Notes: generated by a model not told the origin, from the letters alone. Shown: positions 53,203 to 62,099, numbered from the stretch's first letter. The stretch is 64,000 bases of DNA from Paraburkholderia bryophila (GCF_013409255.1 NZ_JACCAS010000001.1:3038001-3102000); one strand, 5' to 3'. A program made the numbers and translations.

Positions 53203-53958
53203 TCAGCCGGATCGGTCGGGTGCGGCGGCCATGCTGTCCATCAGCGCGCGCATTCGTTGCCAGTGCGTACCTTCCCAGAACACCCGCAGACACACGTCGC
53301 AGGTGACGAACTGGTTATGCCGTTGCAGCACACCGTCGGGCGCGCGGCTGCCCACTTCTTCTTTGGCGATGCGCCGCAACGGCGCGTTGCACATCAGGCA
53401 TAGACGAAACGGCGTGGCGCTGCCGGCCAGATCGAGCCGTTCAAACACTTCGCGCAGTTGTTCACGTGGTTTTAGCGTGCGAACGTAGCAGCCATGCGTG
53501 ATGCTGCGGCGTTTCAATAGCTCACGGTCGCGCGTCAGCACCACGCGCTGTTGCGCGGCGGCGAGCGCTTCGATATCGGCGTCCGGGTAGTGGTTGTCAT
53601 ACAGCGTATCGAAGCCGGCGAGCCGCAGCAGCGGCGCCAGGCCGCCGAGATGCGCGTCGGCGATGAATCGCACCACACGCAGCGGCCGTTCGCGCACGCG
53701 CAGGAGCGGCTGGATGTCGAGCGCTTCAAACTTCGGATAGACGGCGATGCGGTCGCCGTCCGCGAGGGGATGATTGAAACCGACCGACTCGCCGTTCACC
53801 AGAATCAGCTCGACCTCGGTATGCGGCACGCCGAGCACTTCGATCATGTGCTTGGTGGTGGCGCCGGGCGCGCAGGCGTAGCTGAACGCGCGCCGACGCA
53901 GCGGCCGGGCGAGAAAATCGTTCAGCTCCTCATAGAAGCGGAAAGTCGCGGTCACCAT
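53203..53958 (-). CDS. Mut7-C RNase domain protein with N-terminal ubiquitin-like domain
   Basis: A 251-aa protein of two parts. Residues 1-80 resemble the MoaD/ThiS-like ubiquitin fold (TATFRFYEELNDFLARP, VELILVNGESVGFNHPLADGDRIAVYP). Residues about 95-245 are a Mut7-C domain: a PIN-like RNase core (RFIADAHLGGLAPLLRLAGFDT, VVLTRDRELLKRR) and a zinc ribbon with CxxC pairs (LCLMCN and VTCDVC). Mut7-C proteins are predicted or known RNases; the fused ubiquitin-like domain is a known bacterial variant. The role is unknown; RNA turnover is likely. Confidence 0.88.
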   Translation of the reverse strand: MVTATFRFYEELNDFLARPLRRRAFSYACAPGATTKHMIEVLGVPHTEVELILVNGESVGFNHPLADGDRIAVYPKFEALDIQPLLRVRERPLRVVRFIADAHLGGLAPLLRLAGFDTLYDNHYPDADIEALAAAQQRVVLTRDRELLKRRSITHGCYVRTLKPREQLREVFERLDLAGSATPFRLCLMCNAPLRRIAKEEVGSRAPDGVLQRHNQFVTCDVCLRVFWEGTHWQRMRALMDSMAAAPDRSG

Positions 53959-54052
53959 TTCCGCAGTATGGCACCGCCTCCTGTTGCGCGCTGCCCTGCG
54001 GGTGTCGTATGAGTGTGCTTTACTGCCAGTTCTTTAGAAGACGGAGCGACAG

Positions 54053-54922
54053 ATGGACATCGGTTTTATCGGTCTCGGCGAGATGGGCGCCGCGATGGTT
54101 GCAAACATTTTGAAAGCCGGGCATCAGGTGCGGGTGTGGAACCGCTCGCCGGAACGGGCGCAAGCGCTCGCTGACGCTGGGGCGCGGATCGTCGCGACAC
54201 CGGCCGAAGCGTTTGCGGGCGATGCCGTGTTCTCGATGCTCGCCGACGATGCCGCGCTGCGTGAAGTGATCACCGCGTCGCTGCTGGAGCATGCACCGCG
54301 TGGGCTGATCCACGTGAACATGGCGACGATCTCGGTGGCGCTGGCCGAGGAACTGGCGACGGCCCATGCGTCGCGCGGGGTTCACTACGTTGCCGCGCCG
54401 GTGCTGGGTCGGCCGGACGTCGCGGCGGCGGGGAAGCTGACGATCGTCGCCGGTGGCCCGGCGGAGTCGATCGACCGGGTGCAGCCGATTTTCGACGCGA
54501 TCGGCCAGAAGACCTGGCGCATCGGTTCGCTGCCGCAGCAGGCGAACGTGATGAAGCTGGCCGCCAACTTCATGCTCGGCGCGGCGGTCGAGACGCTCGG
54601 CGAAGCGGCCACGCTGGTGACCGGTCACGGTCTCGCCATGCAGGATTTCCTCGACGTCATCACGAGCGGCCTGTTTCCGGGGCCGGTCTACGCGGGCTAC
54701 GGCAAGCTGATCGCCGAGCAGCAGTACGAGCCGGCGCTGTTCAAGGCGCGTCTCGGCCTGAAGGATATCCGCCTCGCGCTGGCCGCCGCCGATGCGGTAA
54801 CGACGCCGCTGCCGATCGCGAGCGTGGTGCGCGATAGTTTGCTCGAAGCGGTGGCGCACGGCGACGGCGAGAAGGATTTCGCGGTGCTGGGGAAGGTGGC
54901 TGCGCGGCGCGCTGGGCGCTAG
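54053..54922 (+). CDS. NAD(P)-dependent oxidoreductase, beta-hydroxyacid dehydrogenase family
   Basis: A 289-aa member of the 3-hydroxyisobutyrate dehydrogenase/glyoxylate reductase family. N-terminal Rossmann motif MDIGFIGLGEMGAAMVANI, substrate-binding HYVAAPVLGRPDVAAAGKL and catalytic lysine region QANVMKLAANFM are visible. NRSPER after the second strand favours NADPH. The exact substrate (glyoxylate, succinic semialdehyde or a beta-hydroxyacid) cannot be told. It is followed by a heptanucleotide tandem repeat. Confidence 0.9.
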   Translation: MDIGFIGLGEMGAAMVANILKAGHQVRVWNRSPERAQALADAGARIVATPAEAFAGDAVFSMLADDAALREVITASLLEHAPRGLIHVNMATISVALAEELATAHASRGVHYVAAPVLGRPDVAAAGKLTIVAGGPAESIDRVQPIFDAIGQKTWRIGSLPQQANVMKLAANFMLGAAVETLGEAATLVTGHGLAMQDFLDVITSGLFPGPVYAGYGKLIAEQQYEPALFKARLGLKDIRLALAAADAVTTPLPIASVVRDSLLEAVAHGDGEKDFAVLGKVAARRAGR

Positions 54923-54947
54923 CGGCGAGGGCTGAACGGCTGCAGTT

Positions 54948-54996
54948 GAACGGCGAACGGCGAACGGCGAACGGCGAACGGCGAACGGCGAACGGC
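54948..54996. repeat. Seven tandem copies of a 7-bp unit
   Basis: Perfect tandem GAACGGC x7 lies 26 bp after the oxidoreductase stop and 136 bp before the LysE gene. It is intergenic, so copy-number change would not frameshift a gene but could alter spacing or the 3' end of the upstream mRNA. Useful as a VNTR marker. Confidence 0.95.
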
Positions 54997-55132
54997 GTGA
55001 GACAGGCGCGGCGGCGAAGCGTAAGCATTGAGTCCCGCGCGGCGCGGTCTGCAAAAGCCTCCTCCTGGCGCCACGTCGCGGATTTGCGCGGGCGGGCATA
55101 ATGGCCGCCCGTCCTTATTCATCGCGATTGTC

Positions 55133-55768
55133 ATGACTCTGCACACCTGGTGGCTGTTCGTCGCCACAGTTTTCGTCGTATCCGCGATTCCCGGCCCGAA
55201 CATGCTGCTCGTCATGACGCATGGCGCCCAGCACGGTCTGCGCCGCTCCAGTGCGACGATGGCGGGCTGCCTGTCGGCGCTGGTGCTGATGCTGGCGGTG
55301 TCGGCGGCGGGGCTCGGCGTGGTTCTGGCCGCGTGGCCGGCCATGTTCAATGCGCTGCGCCTGATCGGCGCGGCTTACCTCGTGTATCTGGGCATCAAGG
55401 CATGGCGCGCACCGGCCGACGAAGCCGCCGCCGACCAGGCCGACGCGCTCGCCGCGAAGCCCGCGCGCTCGCGCTTCGCGCTGTTTCGCAACGGCTTCCT
55501 GGTGGCCGGTAGCAATCCGAAAGCCATTCTGTTCGCCGCCGCCTTGCTGCCGCAGTTCATCGACGCCGCGCAACCGAAGCTGCCGCAGTTCGGCGTGCTG
55601 GTCGCCACGTTCGCCGTGATCGAGGTGAGCTGGTATCTGGTGTACGCGGGTTTCGGCACGCGGATCGGCGCGAAGTTGAAGAGCCGCAGCGTCGCAAAAA
55701 TGTTCAATCGACTGACGGGCGGCGTATTCGTCGGCTTCGGCGCGATGATGGCGCTGGTGCGGCATTAG
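55133..55768 (+). CDS. LysE family translocator
   Basis: A 211-aa inner-membrane exporter with six hydrophobic segments. Family motifs are VVSAIPGPNMLLVMTHGAQHG at the N-terminus, LRLIGAAYLVYLGIKAWRAP, and the second half starting FRNGFLVAGSNPKAILFAAALLPQF. RhtB/LysE proteins export amino acids or small metabolites. ATG 55133 matches the family start (MTLHTWW), while the longer open frame upstream is non-homologous. Confidence 0.9.
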   Translation: MTLHTWWLFVATVFVVSAIPGPNMLLVMTHGAQHGLRRSSATMAGCLSALVLMLAVSAAGLGVVLAAWPAMFNALRLIGAAYLVYLGIKAWRAPADEAAADQADALAAKPARSRFALFRNGFLVAGSNPKAILFAAALLPQFIDAAQPKLPQFGVLVATFAVIEVSWYLVYAGFGTRIGAKLKSRSVAKMFNRLTGGVFVGFGAMMALVRH

Positions 55769-55850
55769 CCGCAAGCCGCACCAGCGGCTCCTGCGCGCCC
55801 CCCAAGGTGTCGCACGAGCACAACGTCGAGGGTCTACCCTAATTATAATG

Positions 55851-55879
55851 TTGCGCCGCACCAAACCGTTTGCTATAGT
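55851..55879 (+). promoter_or_regulatory. Promoter of candidate sRNA
   Basis: TTGCGC (55851-55856) and TATAGT (55874-55879) are separated by 17 bp. An additional TATAAT lies at 55844. No coding region follows within 100 nt on this strand. Confidence 0.6.
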
Positions 55880-55886
55880 TTCTCTT

Positions 55887-55946
55887 GTCTCCTCCATGTC
55901 TCTACTGATATGGATTCAGCCCGCCAAACTAGGTGGGCTTTTTTTT
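55887..55946 (+). ncRNA. Candidate orphan small RNA
   Basis: A transcript of about 60 nt is implied between a sigma-70-like promoter and a strong intrinsic terminator: GCCCGCC/GGTGGGC stem with 6-nt loop and eight T at 55939-55946. The unpaired 5' part contains TCTCCTCC, an anti-Shine-Dalgarno stretch that could block ribosome binding on target mRNAs. No start codon with a ribosome-binding site is present. Not recognised as a named RNA. Confidence 0.6.
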
Positions 55947-55981
55947 GCCCAGAATTTCCTGGCGCTTCAGCAATGAGAAAA

Positions 55982-56023
55982 GACAAAGCCGGCTGGCCCC
56001 TTCGCAGGGCCGCCGGCTTTGTC
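55982..56023. terminator. Long hairpin between sRNA and ompW-like gene
   Basis: GACAAAGCCGGC pairs with GCCGGCTTTGTC (12 bp), extended by GGCCC/GGGCC after a one-base bulge, with a 7-nt loop. T-runs are short on both sides. It lies 49 bp after the stop of the minus-strand OmpW gene and probably ends that transcript. Confidence 0.65.
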
Positions 56024-56072
56024 GTTTGCGATTCGCGGATTTCTCTGGCCGCTTGCCAGCGCGCCGTCAGAC

Positions 56073-56897
56073 TCAGAACTTGTACGAGATCGCCAGGAAC
56101 GAAATGATCGGGTCCGCTTTCAGGTCCGCCTTGGAGACGCCGAGTTCGGTGCCGTCCGCCGCCTTGATGATGACCGACGAGGTCGTCTTCAGCGGAATGT
56201 AGGTGACCGACGCCACCAGACCCCAGTGATCGGTGATGTTGTAAGCGAGACCCGCATTGAACACCGGCTGCCATGACGACGACGCCTTCGCCGACACCTG
56301 CGTCGTGCCCGGCTTGCCGGCACCGGCGGCCAGCACGGCGCCCAGGTTGTTCTGCGTCGACGTGACGAAGTTCGGGCTCAGTTGAATATCGGAGAAAAAG
56401 TTGTACGACACGCCGATACCGACGAACGGCCGGAACTTCGCCGTCGGTTCATTGAAGTAGTACTGGAACAGCAGCGCCGGGCTCCACTGACGCACACTCT
56501 TCACGATCGGATTGGACTGCGGGTCGCCCAGATCCTGCTGACCCAGCGCGCCCGCCGGTCCCGGCGGCTTGATCGTGCCATGGCCGTAGATCTTGAAGAC
56601 CGGCGGCACCCCTGCGATCGTCGTCACCGCGATGTGATCGGTGAGGTAATGGCTGAACACCAGGCCGACCGTATCGGCGCTCCCCGTCGACAAGCCCGTG
56701 CCCGACGACGTGAACGAACTCGGCAGACGCAGCGGCGTATTGATCGGCGTCGGCGCGACATTGGTGGTGAGCGGTGTGCTCGAATCCTGCGGCATCACGT
56801 GAAACCAGCCGAGCACGGCGACGTTGTCGCCCGCGTGTTGGGCATAGGCACTGGCGGACAGGCAAACGGTCAGTATCGCGAGACAGATTTTTTTCAT
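56073..56897 (-). CDS. OmpW family outer-membrane protein
   Basis: A 274-aa beta-barrel protein. Signal peptide MKKICLAILTVCLSASAYA; then VAVLGWFHVMPQDSS, the OmpW-like VGLVFSHYLTDHIAVTTIAG, KFRPFVGIGVSYNFFSD and the terminal aromatic ISYKF. OmpW forms a small hydrophobic channel in the outer membrane. It is longer than E. coli OmpW because of an insert at about residues 45-70. It lies upstream of two DUF2957 lipoprotein genes in reverse order; its own promoter is in the 170-bp gap before it. Confidence 0.9.
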   Translation of the reverse strand: MKKICLAILTVCLSASAYAQHAGDNVAVLGWFHVMPQDSSTPLTTNVAPTPINTPLRLPSSFTSSGTGLSTGSADTVGLVFSHYLTDHIAVTTIAGVPPVFKIYGHGTIKPPGPAGALGQQDLGDPQSNPIVKSVRQWSPALLFQYYFNEPTAKFRPFVGIGVSYNFFSDIQLSPNFVTSTQNNLGAVLAAGAGKPGTTQVSAKASSSWQPVFNAGLAYNITDHWGLVASVTYIPLKTTSSVIIKAADGTELGVSKADLKADPIISFLAISYKF

Positions 56898-57069
56898 GTT
56901 GTTTCTCCTCTGGCGCTCGTTGCATCTATCGCGCGCGTCGAGCGGCGGCGGGTTGGCGGCCCGGCCGTTGCGCTGGATAGTCGGTGGACACCGGCTGCCG
57001 CGCGCTGATCGGGCGCGGCAGCCGGGGCGCGAACGCCTCGTTGCAGGTTGGCGGCGCGGGTGACGTCCA

Positions 57070-58314
57070 TTACTGGACGAAGGCGCCGATCGTGAAGTAC
57101 GGCGAGGCCGCGTTGGTCAGATCGAGGTAGCCGAACACGCCACCCGTGAAGATCATCTTGCCGGTCGGCGTGGTGCCGGTGCTGGCGCCCACTTGCGTCG
57201 TCGTGACTACGCCCGGCACGGCCTGCGTGAAGTCCAGATTCAGCGCCGTCGCGAGCGATGCCTGCGACGCGTTGAACGGATCGAGCAGCGTGGCCTGGGT
57301 GCCCGTGAGCGCGGTGGTGCGATAGTCGAACTGGCTATCCACACCGATGTACTCGCCGTTCTGCGAGCCCACGGTTACCGACGTTTGCGGCGACAGAATC
57401 GAGATGCCCGATTCGTCGTCCGCGTACGGCCCGAGCGCGCCGTTTTGCGGCACGGTCACCGACGAGTTCGCCGCGCCGGTGCGCACCAGGATCGGCACCA
57501 GTTGACCGCGCAGCTTGCCGACGATCATGTAGCCGCGTGCTTCCGGCGTGGCCGCGAGCGTCGGCTTTGCCTGACCGAGGAAGTTGTTGGTCTGGAACGC
57601 GCCGCTGCCGTCCGCGGCCGGTGCGAAGTTGCCGCCGGGCTGCTGACATTTGCCGGCGTTGATGCCGGAGTTGTCGCACTCGGTCCACGTACCGTCCGCG
57701 TTGATCGTGATCTTGGAATCGACCGCGACCGGCGCGAAGTTTTGCGACGGCACCTGGTGATAGCCGAGCTGGTTATACGTGCCGGCCACGTTCGCGAGAT
57801 TCGTTTCAATCGACGAGAAACCGATGAACGGGTAGTACGGGAAGGTGGTATCCGGCACCGCGCCGACGCCCAGAATCCCGCCGAACGAGATTTCCGCGCC
57901 GGGGATCGTGCCGCCCGCCACACCTTCGCCGACGAAAATCCGCGCCGGACGAGTCGGGTCGAGACTTGCGCCGTTCAGACGGAACGCGCACTGATTGAGC
58001 TTGTTGGTCGGCAGCAGGGTTTCCTGGGTCAGCGTGCCGCTGGCGGTCTGACCCGCGCGCGTCGGTACGACGGTGCCGGTGGTCGCCGGGATCGGCGACT
58101 CGACGTAATTAACTTGCCACGTCATCTTGGTCGTGTCGAGCTGCAGCTTGACCAGTTCCCCGTCACCGCCGCCGCCCGTAAACGTGGTGGTGTAGTCGAG
58201 CGATGAAGGACACAGACGCACTTCCGTCACCGGCCCATCGCCGCCCCCGCCGCCGCCGCATGCCCCGAGCAACGGTGCTGCAAGAGCGAGCACCGAAAGG
58301 AATCTCCAATTCAT
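57070..58314 (-). CDS. DUF2957 family lipoprotein
   Basis: A 414-aa lipoprotein. Signal MNWRFLSVLALAAPLLGAC with Cys at about residue 19, followed by six glycines. The body is strand-rich with CPSSLDYTTTFTGGGGDGELVKL, YVESPIPATTGTVVPTRAGQ, PTNKLNQCAFRLNG, ARGYMIVGKLRGQLVPILVRTG and ADDESGISILSP. It shares motif order with the neighbouring protein at 58414. ATG 58314 follows GGAGG. Family function is unknown; exported surface or storage-related roles are only guesses. Confidence 0.82.
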   Translation of the reverse strand: MNWRFLSVLALAAPLLGACGGGGGGDGPVTEVRLCPSSLDYTTTFTGGGGDGELVKLQLDTTKMTWQVNYVESPIPATTGTVVPTRAGQTASGTLTQETLLPTNKLNQCAFRLNGASLDPTRPARIFVGEGVAGGTIPGAEISFGGILGVGAVPDTTFPYYPFIGFSSIETNLANVAGTYNQLGYHQVPSQNFAPVAVDSKITINADGTWTECDNSGINAGKCQQPGGNFAPAADGSGAFQTNNFLGQAKPTLAATPEARGYMIVGKLRGQLVPILVRTGAANSSVTVPQNGALGPYADDESGISILSPQTSVTVGSQNGEYIGVDSQFDYRTTALTGTQATLLDPFNASQASLATALNLDFTQAVPGVVTTTQVGASTGTTPTGKMIFTGGVFGYLDLTNAASPYFTIGAFVQ

Positions 58315-58413
58315 ACCGCCTCCAGAATTTTCTCGTTGTGTGTGGCCGGCTCTCAGTCCGGCCACCTTTTGCTTTAGTGGTGTTGCGTACCGCTCGCGCT
58401 TCGCTTCTTACGC

Positions 58414-59835
58414 TTACTTGCTGATCTGCGCGCCGATACCGAAGTACGGCGTGCTCGGCGTGTCCGCGTTGGCCGAGGTCGACGTGATGCCGCCGTTCTC
58501 TGCACCCTGAATCACGATCGCGTACAAGCCGCCCGAGGCGATCGCGAAGCCGGTCTTGCCGTTGGTGTCCTGTACGCCGACCAGTCCGGGGCTCGGCAAG
58601 CCATAGCCGAGACCGAAGTGGTCTTCTCCCGCCGACGTGCTCGGGTTGATGAACGTGCCGACCGCCCCTTGAATCAACGTCGCGGTGTACTTGAAGTTCG
58701 AATCCGCGCCAACGTAGCCGCCGTCGAAACCGCCCGAGGCGAGCGGCGTGGCCGCAGCGAGCATGGCGATGCCGGATTCGTCGTCGACCTTGGCGTCGAG
58801 ATGCAGCGGGGCCGTGCCGAGATTGATGAAGCCGGTGCGCACGACCAGCGGCACGGTTACCCCGTTGACCTGGCCGAGAATCATGTGCGCCGTTCCGGAT
58901 TTGCCGGTCGCGCCGATCAGCGGTAGCTGGAACTGCGGCACGATCTGCGGCGCCTGCTGACTGTCGAAATAGCCGTTGCTGTTCAACGTCAGCGGATTGC
59001 CGGTCGACAGGCAGCCGCCGGCGTTCGGCGAATAGTTCGGATTCGCGGCGTTGCTGCTCGTGCAGGTACCGCTGGCGTCGAACGTTTCAACGGTGTTGGT
59101 CGCGACCGTCGCGTAGTTGCCCGACGGCGCGAGGTGATACAGCAAGCCGTTGTACGTACCGGGCAGTTTGGTGATGTCGGTCGTCGTGGTGGCGAAACCC
59201 AGGAACGGGTAGAAGTCGAAGTGCCGGTTCGGCACCGCGCCAATGCCCGAACCGGCGAGCGGAATGGTGAGCCCATCGAACTCGACCGTCGCGCCTGGAA
59301 TGCCGCCGCCGGCAACACCGCCCTGGCCGACCAGGATCATCGGCGGATTCGGATTGTTGACGAAGTCGGGCGTGGTATAGGGCTGACCGTCTCCGGCTGC
59401 GGTGCCGGTGCCAGCGCCGAGAATAAACGCACAGCGAATCTGTTCGGCGGTTGGCAGCGCGCCGGTCGGCGGGTGAATCACCGCGCCGGTGATTTGCGTG
59501 CCCGCGCGCGTGGGCGTGACAGTGCCCGTGCGCAACGGAATCGGCGACTCGAGCCACTTGAGCGTGTACGTCATGGCCGTCGCGTTGATGTTCAGCTGGA
59601 CCACTTCGCCACTACCCGCGCCACCGAGGAAGGTAGAGTTGCCGATGTCGGCGGTCGCCGGACAGAGCGACGCCGACGTGCCGGAGGCCGGCGGACCTTG
59701 CACGCCACAGCTCGCGCCCGAGCATTGCGGGGCGTTGACCGCTCCCGGATCGCCGGCTTTGCCGCCGCCGCATGCAATGAGCAATGGGGCCGTGGCAAAT
59801 GCCAACGCCAGGCCTCGAGTAATGGCGTGCGCCAT
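58414..59835 (-). CDS. DUF2957 family lipoprotein, paralog
   Basis: A 473-aa lipoprotein upstream of and parallel to the gene at 57070. Signal peptide LALAFATAPLLIACGGG; the mature part has a cysteine-containing linker (APQCSGASCGVQGPP). The same core follows: CPATADIGNSTFLGGAGSGEVVQL, WLESPIPLRTGTVTPTRAG, RCAFILG, AHMILGQVNGVTVPLVVRTG and VDDESGIAMLAA. It is longer by loop insertions. Tandem position and shared motifs show duplication and divergence. Function unknown. Confidence 0.82.
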   Translation of the reverse strand: MAHAITRGLALAFATAPLLIACGGGKAGDPGAVNAPQCSGASCGVQGPPASGTSASLCPATADIGNSTFLGGAGSGEVVQLNINATAMTYTLKWLESPIPLRTGTVTPTRAGTQITGAVIHPPTGALPTAEQIRCAFILGAGTGTAAGDGQPYTTPDFVNNPNPPMILVGQGGVAGGGIPGATVEFDGLTIPLAGSGIGAVPNRHFDFYPFLGFATTTTDITKLPGTYNGLLYHLAPSGNYATVATNTVETFDASGTCTSSNAANPNYSPNAGGCLSTGNPLTLNSNGYFDSQQAPQIVPQFQLPLIGATGKSGTAHMILGQVNGVTVPLVVRTGFINLGTAPLHLDAKVDDESGIAMLAAATPLASGGFDGGYVGADSNFKYTATLIQGAVGTFINPSTSAGEDHFGLGYGLPSPGLVGVQDTNGKTGFAIASGGLYAIVIQGAENGGITSTSANADTPSTPYFGIGAQISK

Positions 59836-60073
59836 GCTGCTGTCTCCCTTCCTGTAATTGTGCGAACTAATTTCGCCGCGCGCTTAATGCCTGTCAATTG
59901 AATGAGCCGTCTAAAAAGCTCGATTCAAACAGCGCAGTTTTTGCTAGACGCAGACAGCGTGGACGCGGACGGTCCTTTTAAACAAAAAATAAATTCGAGC
60001 TGTGTGACGGTCTCGGTGCCTCCCCGCACGCGCCTTACCAGGCAGGCGTTTCAGCAAAATTCTCCTATCATCT

Positions 60074-60089
60074 TCGAACGATCGTTCGA
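60074..60089. promoter_or_regulatory. Perfect 16-bp palindrome
   Basis: TCGAACGATCGTTCGA resembles operators of TetR-family repressors. It is 239 bp upstream of the DUF2957 start, and no regulator gene adjoins. Confidence 0.45.
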
Positions 60090-60255
60090 GAAAAAGTCCG
60101 GAGTTTCCCTATGCGGAAAACTATGCGACGCGGGTCATTTTCAGGAATGAATTACCGCACGCTGGTGAGCAGTCCGATTTTGATTTTTTAAGTAATACGG
60201 GCTACTACTAATTAAATCCGATAAGTGGGATTCAAAGAGCATGTTTTATAAAAAC

Positions 60256-60285
60256 AAAAAAGCCGGTCTGTGAAGACCGGCTTTT
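60256..60285 (-). terminator. Intrinsic terminator of argC
   Basis: A perfect 12-bp stem AAAAGCCGGTCT/AGACCGGCTTTT with 4-nt loop. On the minus strand it continues into T-rich sequence and lies about 50 nt after the argC stop. Confidence 0.9.
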
Positions 60286-60333
60286 CGGGGCGATGGATTA
60301 ACGGCGAAAGCGCTGCCGTCTCCTTGAATCCGC

Positions 60334-61281
60334 TTAGCGTTTCAGACCGCTTTCTTCCGCGGTGCCGATCGCGAGGTTCATACACTGAATCGCCGCGCCG
60401 GACGCGCCCTTGCCCAGGTTGTCCAGACGCGCGACGGTGACGAAGCGTTCCTCGTTGCCGAACACGAACAGGTCGACGCGATTGGTGTCGTTGTTCGCCT
60501 GCACGTCGAAGAAGCCGTCGTCCAGGTTCGCTGCCGCGTCGAACGGCGCGACATGCACGAAGGCTTCGCCCGCGTAGTACTCGGCGAACAGCGCCTGCAC
60601 GTCGTGCGGCGTCGTCTTCTTGGCCAGTTGGCTCGGCGAGAAGAACGTGGTGACCGCCAGGCCCTTGTAGAAATCGCCGACGATCGGCGTGAACACCGGC
60701 GCCGACTTCAGCCCCGTGTGTGCGGCCATTTCCGGCAGATGCTTGTGCGTCAGGCCGAGCGCATACGGGCGCGGGCTCTTGAGCTTGTCGTTACCGCCGG
60801 CTTCGTAGTCGGCAATCATTTTCTTGCCGCCGCCGCTGTAGCCGGTGATCGAATAGGCGTGCGCGGCGAACTCGGCCGGCACCACGCCGGCTTCGACCAG
60901 CGGACGCATGGCCAGCACGAAGGCCGATGCATGACAGCCCGGCACGGCGATGCGTTTCGCGCTGCGCAGACGTTCGCGCTGCGAATGGGCCAGTTCCGGC
61001 AGCCCGTACGCCCAGTCGGCGGCCGTGCGGAACGCGGTGCTCGCGTCGATCAGCACGGTGTGCTCGTTGTCGACCAGCGACGCGGATTCGCGCGAGGCCA
61101 CATCCGGCAGACACAGGAACGTGACGTCCGACGCATTGATGAGACGACGGCGCTCTTCGATATCCTTGCGCTTCGCTTCTTCGATACGCAGGATCTCCAC
61201 GTCGGCGCGCTGCGACAGGTATTCAAAAATCTTCAGGCCGGTCGTGCCTTCCTGTCCGTCGACAAAAACTTTCGTGCTCAT
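60334..61281 (-). CDS. argC: N-acetyl-gamma-glutamyl-phosphate reductase
   Basis: A 315-aa NADPH-dependent enzyme of arginine synthesis that reduces N-acetyl-glutamyl phosphate to the semialdehyde. It is the short type-2 Arg[20 protein letters not shown] nucleotide-binding loop, [14 protein letters not shown], catalytic Cys116 in [14 protein letters not shown], and [18 protein letters not shown]. It has its own terminator and no other arg gene nearby, as is usual in this group. ATG 61281 is chosen by homology, although the frame is open far upstream. Confidence 0.95.
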   Translation of the reverse strand: MSTKVFVDGQEGTTGLKIFEYLSQRADVEILRIEEAKRKDIEERRRLINASDVTFLCLPDVASRESASLVDNEHTVLIDASTAFRTAADWAYGLPELAHSQRERLRSAKRIAVPGCHASAFVLAMRPLVEAGVVPAEFAAHAYSITGYSGGGKKMIADYEAGGNDKLKSPRPYALGLTHKHLPEMAAHTGLKSAPVFTPIVGDFYKGLAVTTFFSPSQLAKKTTPHDVQALFAEYYAGEAFVHVAPFDAAANLDDGFFDVQANNDTNRVDLFVFGNEERFVTVARLDNLGKGASGAAIQCMNLAIGTAEESGLKR

Positions 61282-61523
61282 CTCGATCTCACTGGCTTGC
61301 TGGAAACAGGGCGCGACTTGGCGCCGGAACGCTATTTTAAGACCGGACGGTCGCGGGCGTGCAAAACGGGTGAAAAAAGCGCGGTGACAAAAGCACGATG
61401 CGCGCTGAAAGTGACATCGGCGTGACCCGTTGCGGCCTAGATGCACGCCGATGCCGGCCGGTTCGCGGCAGAGCCGCGCGGCGGCGCGTCGGCGCTGCGC
61501 CGGTGGGTTGGTGTGTCGATACG

Positions 61524-62099
61524 TCAGCGCGGAGCGCCGGCCAGCCAGCGCGCCGTTACGCCTGCAATGCGCGCGCCGAACATCCGCGCGGTTTCCAGAT
61601 CGCCGGCGGGCGGTGCTTCTTCCGCCGACGCGTCCGCCGGCGACTGCGTCAGCAGACCGGTGAAGCCGCCCACGTAGTTCAGGTCGTTGCGGGTGGCCGC
61701 CTTGGTGTTCGACGGCATCATGCCGGTGCCCGACCAGATCATGCTGTGCTGCATCGCCAGCGTGACGAAGTACTGAATGGTCGAGAACTTGTCGCCGTTC
61801 ATGGTCGCCGAGTTGGTGAAACCCGCGGCGATCTTGTCCTTCCATGTCTGGCCGAACCACGGTTTGGAACTCGCGTCGGCGAATTTCTTGAAGTCGGCGG
61901 ACGGGCCGCCCATGTAGGTCGGCGCGCCGAAGATGATCGCGTCGGCCGTGGCCAGTTCCGCCCAGCCGGCGTCGTCGATTTCGCCGACCGGCAGCAGACG
62001 CGCGTCGGCGCCGGCTTCGAGGGTGCCCGCCAGCACGGCTTCGGCGACTTTCTTCGTATGGCCGTAGCCGCTGTGATAAACGATGACGATCTTCGACAT
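61524..62099 (-). CDS. Flavodoxin-like NAD(P)H reductase (WrbA/NQO-type)
   Basis: A 191-aa cytosolic flavoprotein. FMN-binding [20 protein letters not shown] at the N-terminus; [19 protein letters not shown] and [19 protein letters not shown] are typical of the flavodoxin_2/WrbA group that reduces quinones or other acceptors. GGAGAG lies before ATG 62099. It stands alone, divergently flanked, with about 240 bp between it and argC that hold nothing recognisable. Confidence 0.88.
   Translation of the reverse strand: MSKIVIVYHSGYGHTKKVAEAVLAGTLEAGADARLLPVGEIDDAGWAELATADAIIFGAPTYMGGPSADFKKFADASSKPWFGQTWKDKIAAGFTNSATMNGDKFSTIQYFVTLAMQHSMIWSGTGMMPSNTKAATRNDLNYVGGFTGLLTQSPADASAEEAPPAGDLETARMFGARIAGVTARWLAGAPR

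Larger units (their letters stand above)
59836..60333. other. AT-richer intergenic region before DUF2957 gene
   Basis: No convincing gene in 498 bp. Composition is clearly more AT-rich than the surroundings. It holds the promoter region of the DUF2957 gene pair, a 16-bp palindrome (60074-60089) and the argC terminator (60256-60285). An 82-codon plus-strand frame at 59902 lacks a ribosome-binding site and protein-like composition. Confidence 0.6.

Noticed and set aside
54919-55350. Minus-strand frame with repeating FAVRRSP residues
   Set aside because: The repeats come from translating the intergenic heptanucleotide array; no start signal, no family.
59902-60150. 82-codon plus-strand frame in the AT-richer gap
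   Set aside because: No ribosome-binding site, unlike neighbouring codon use, spans a perfect palindrome.
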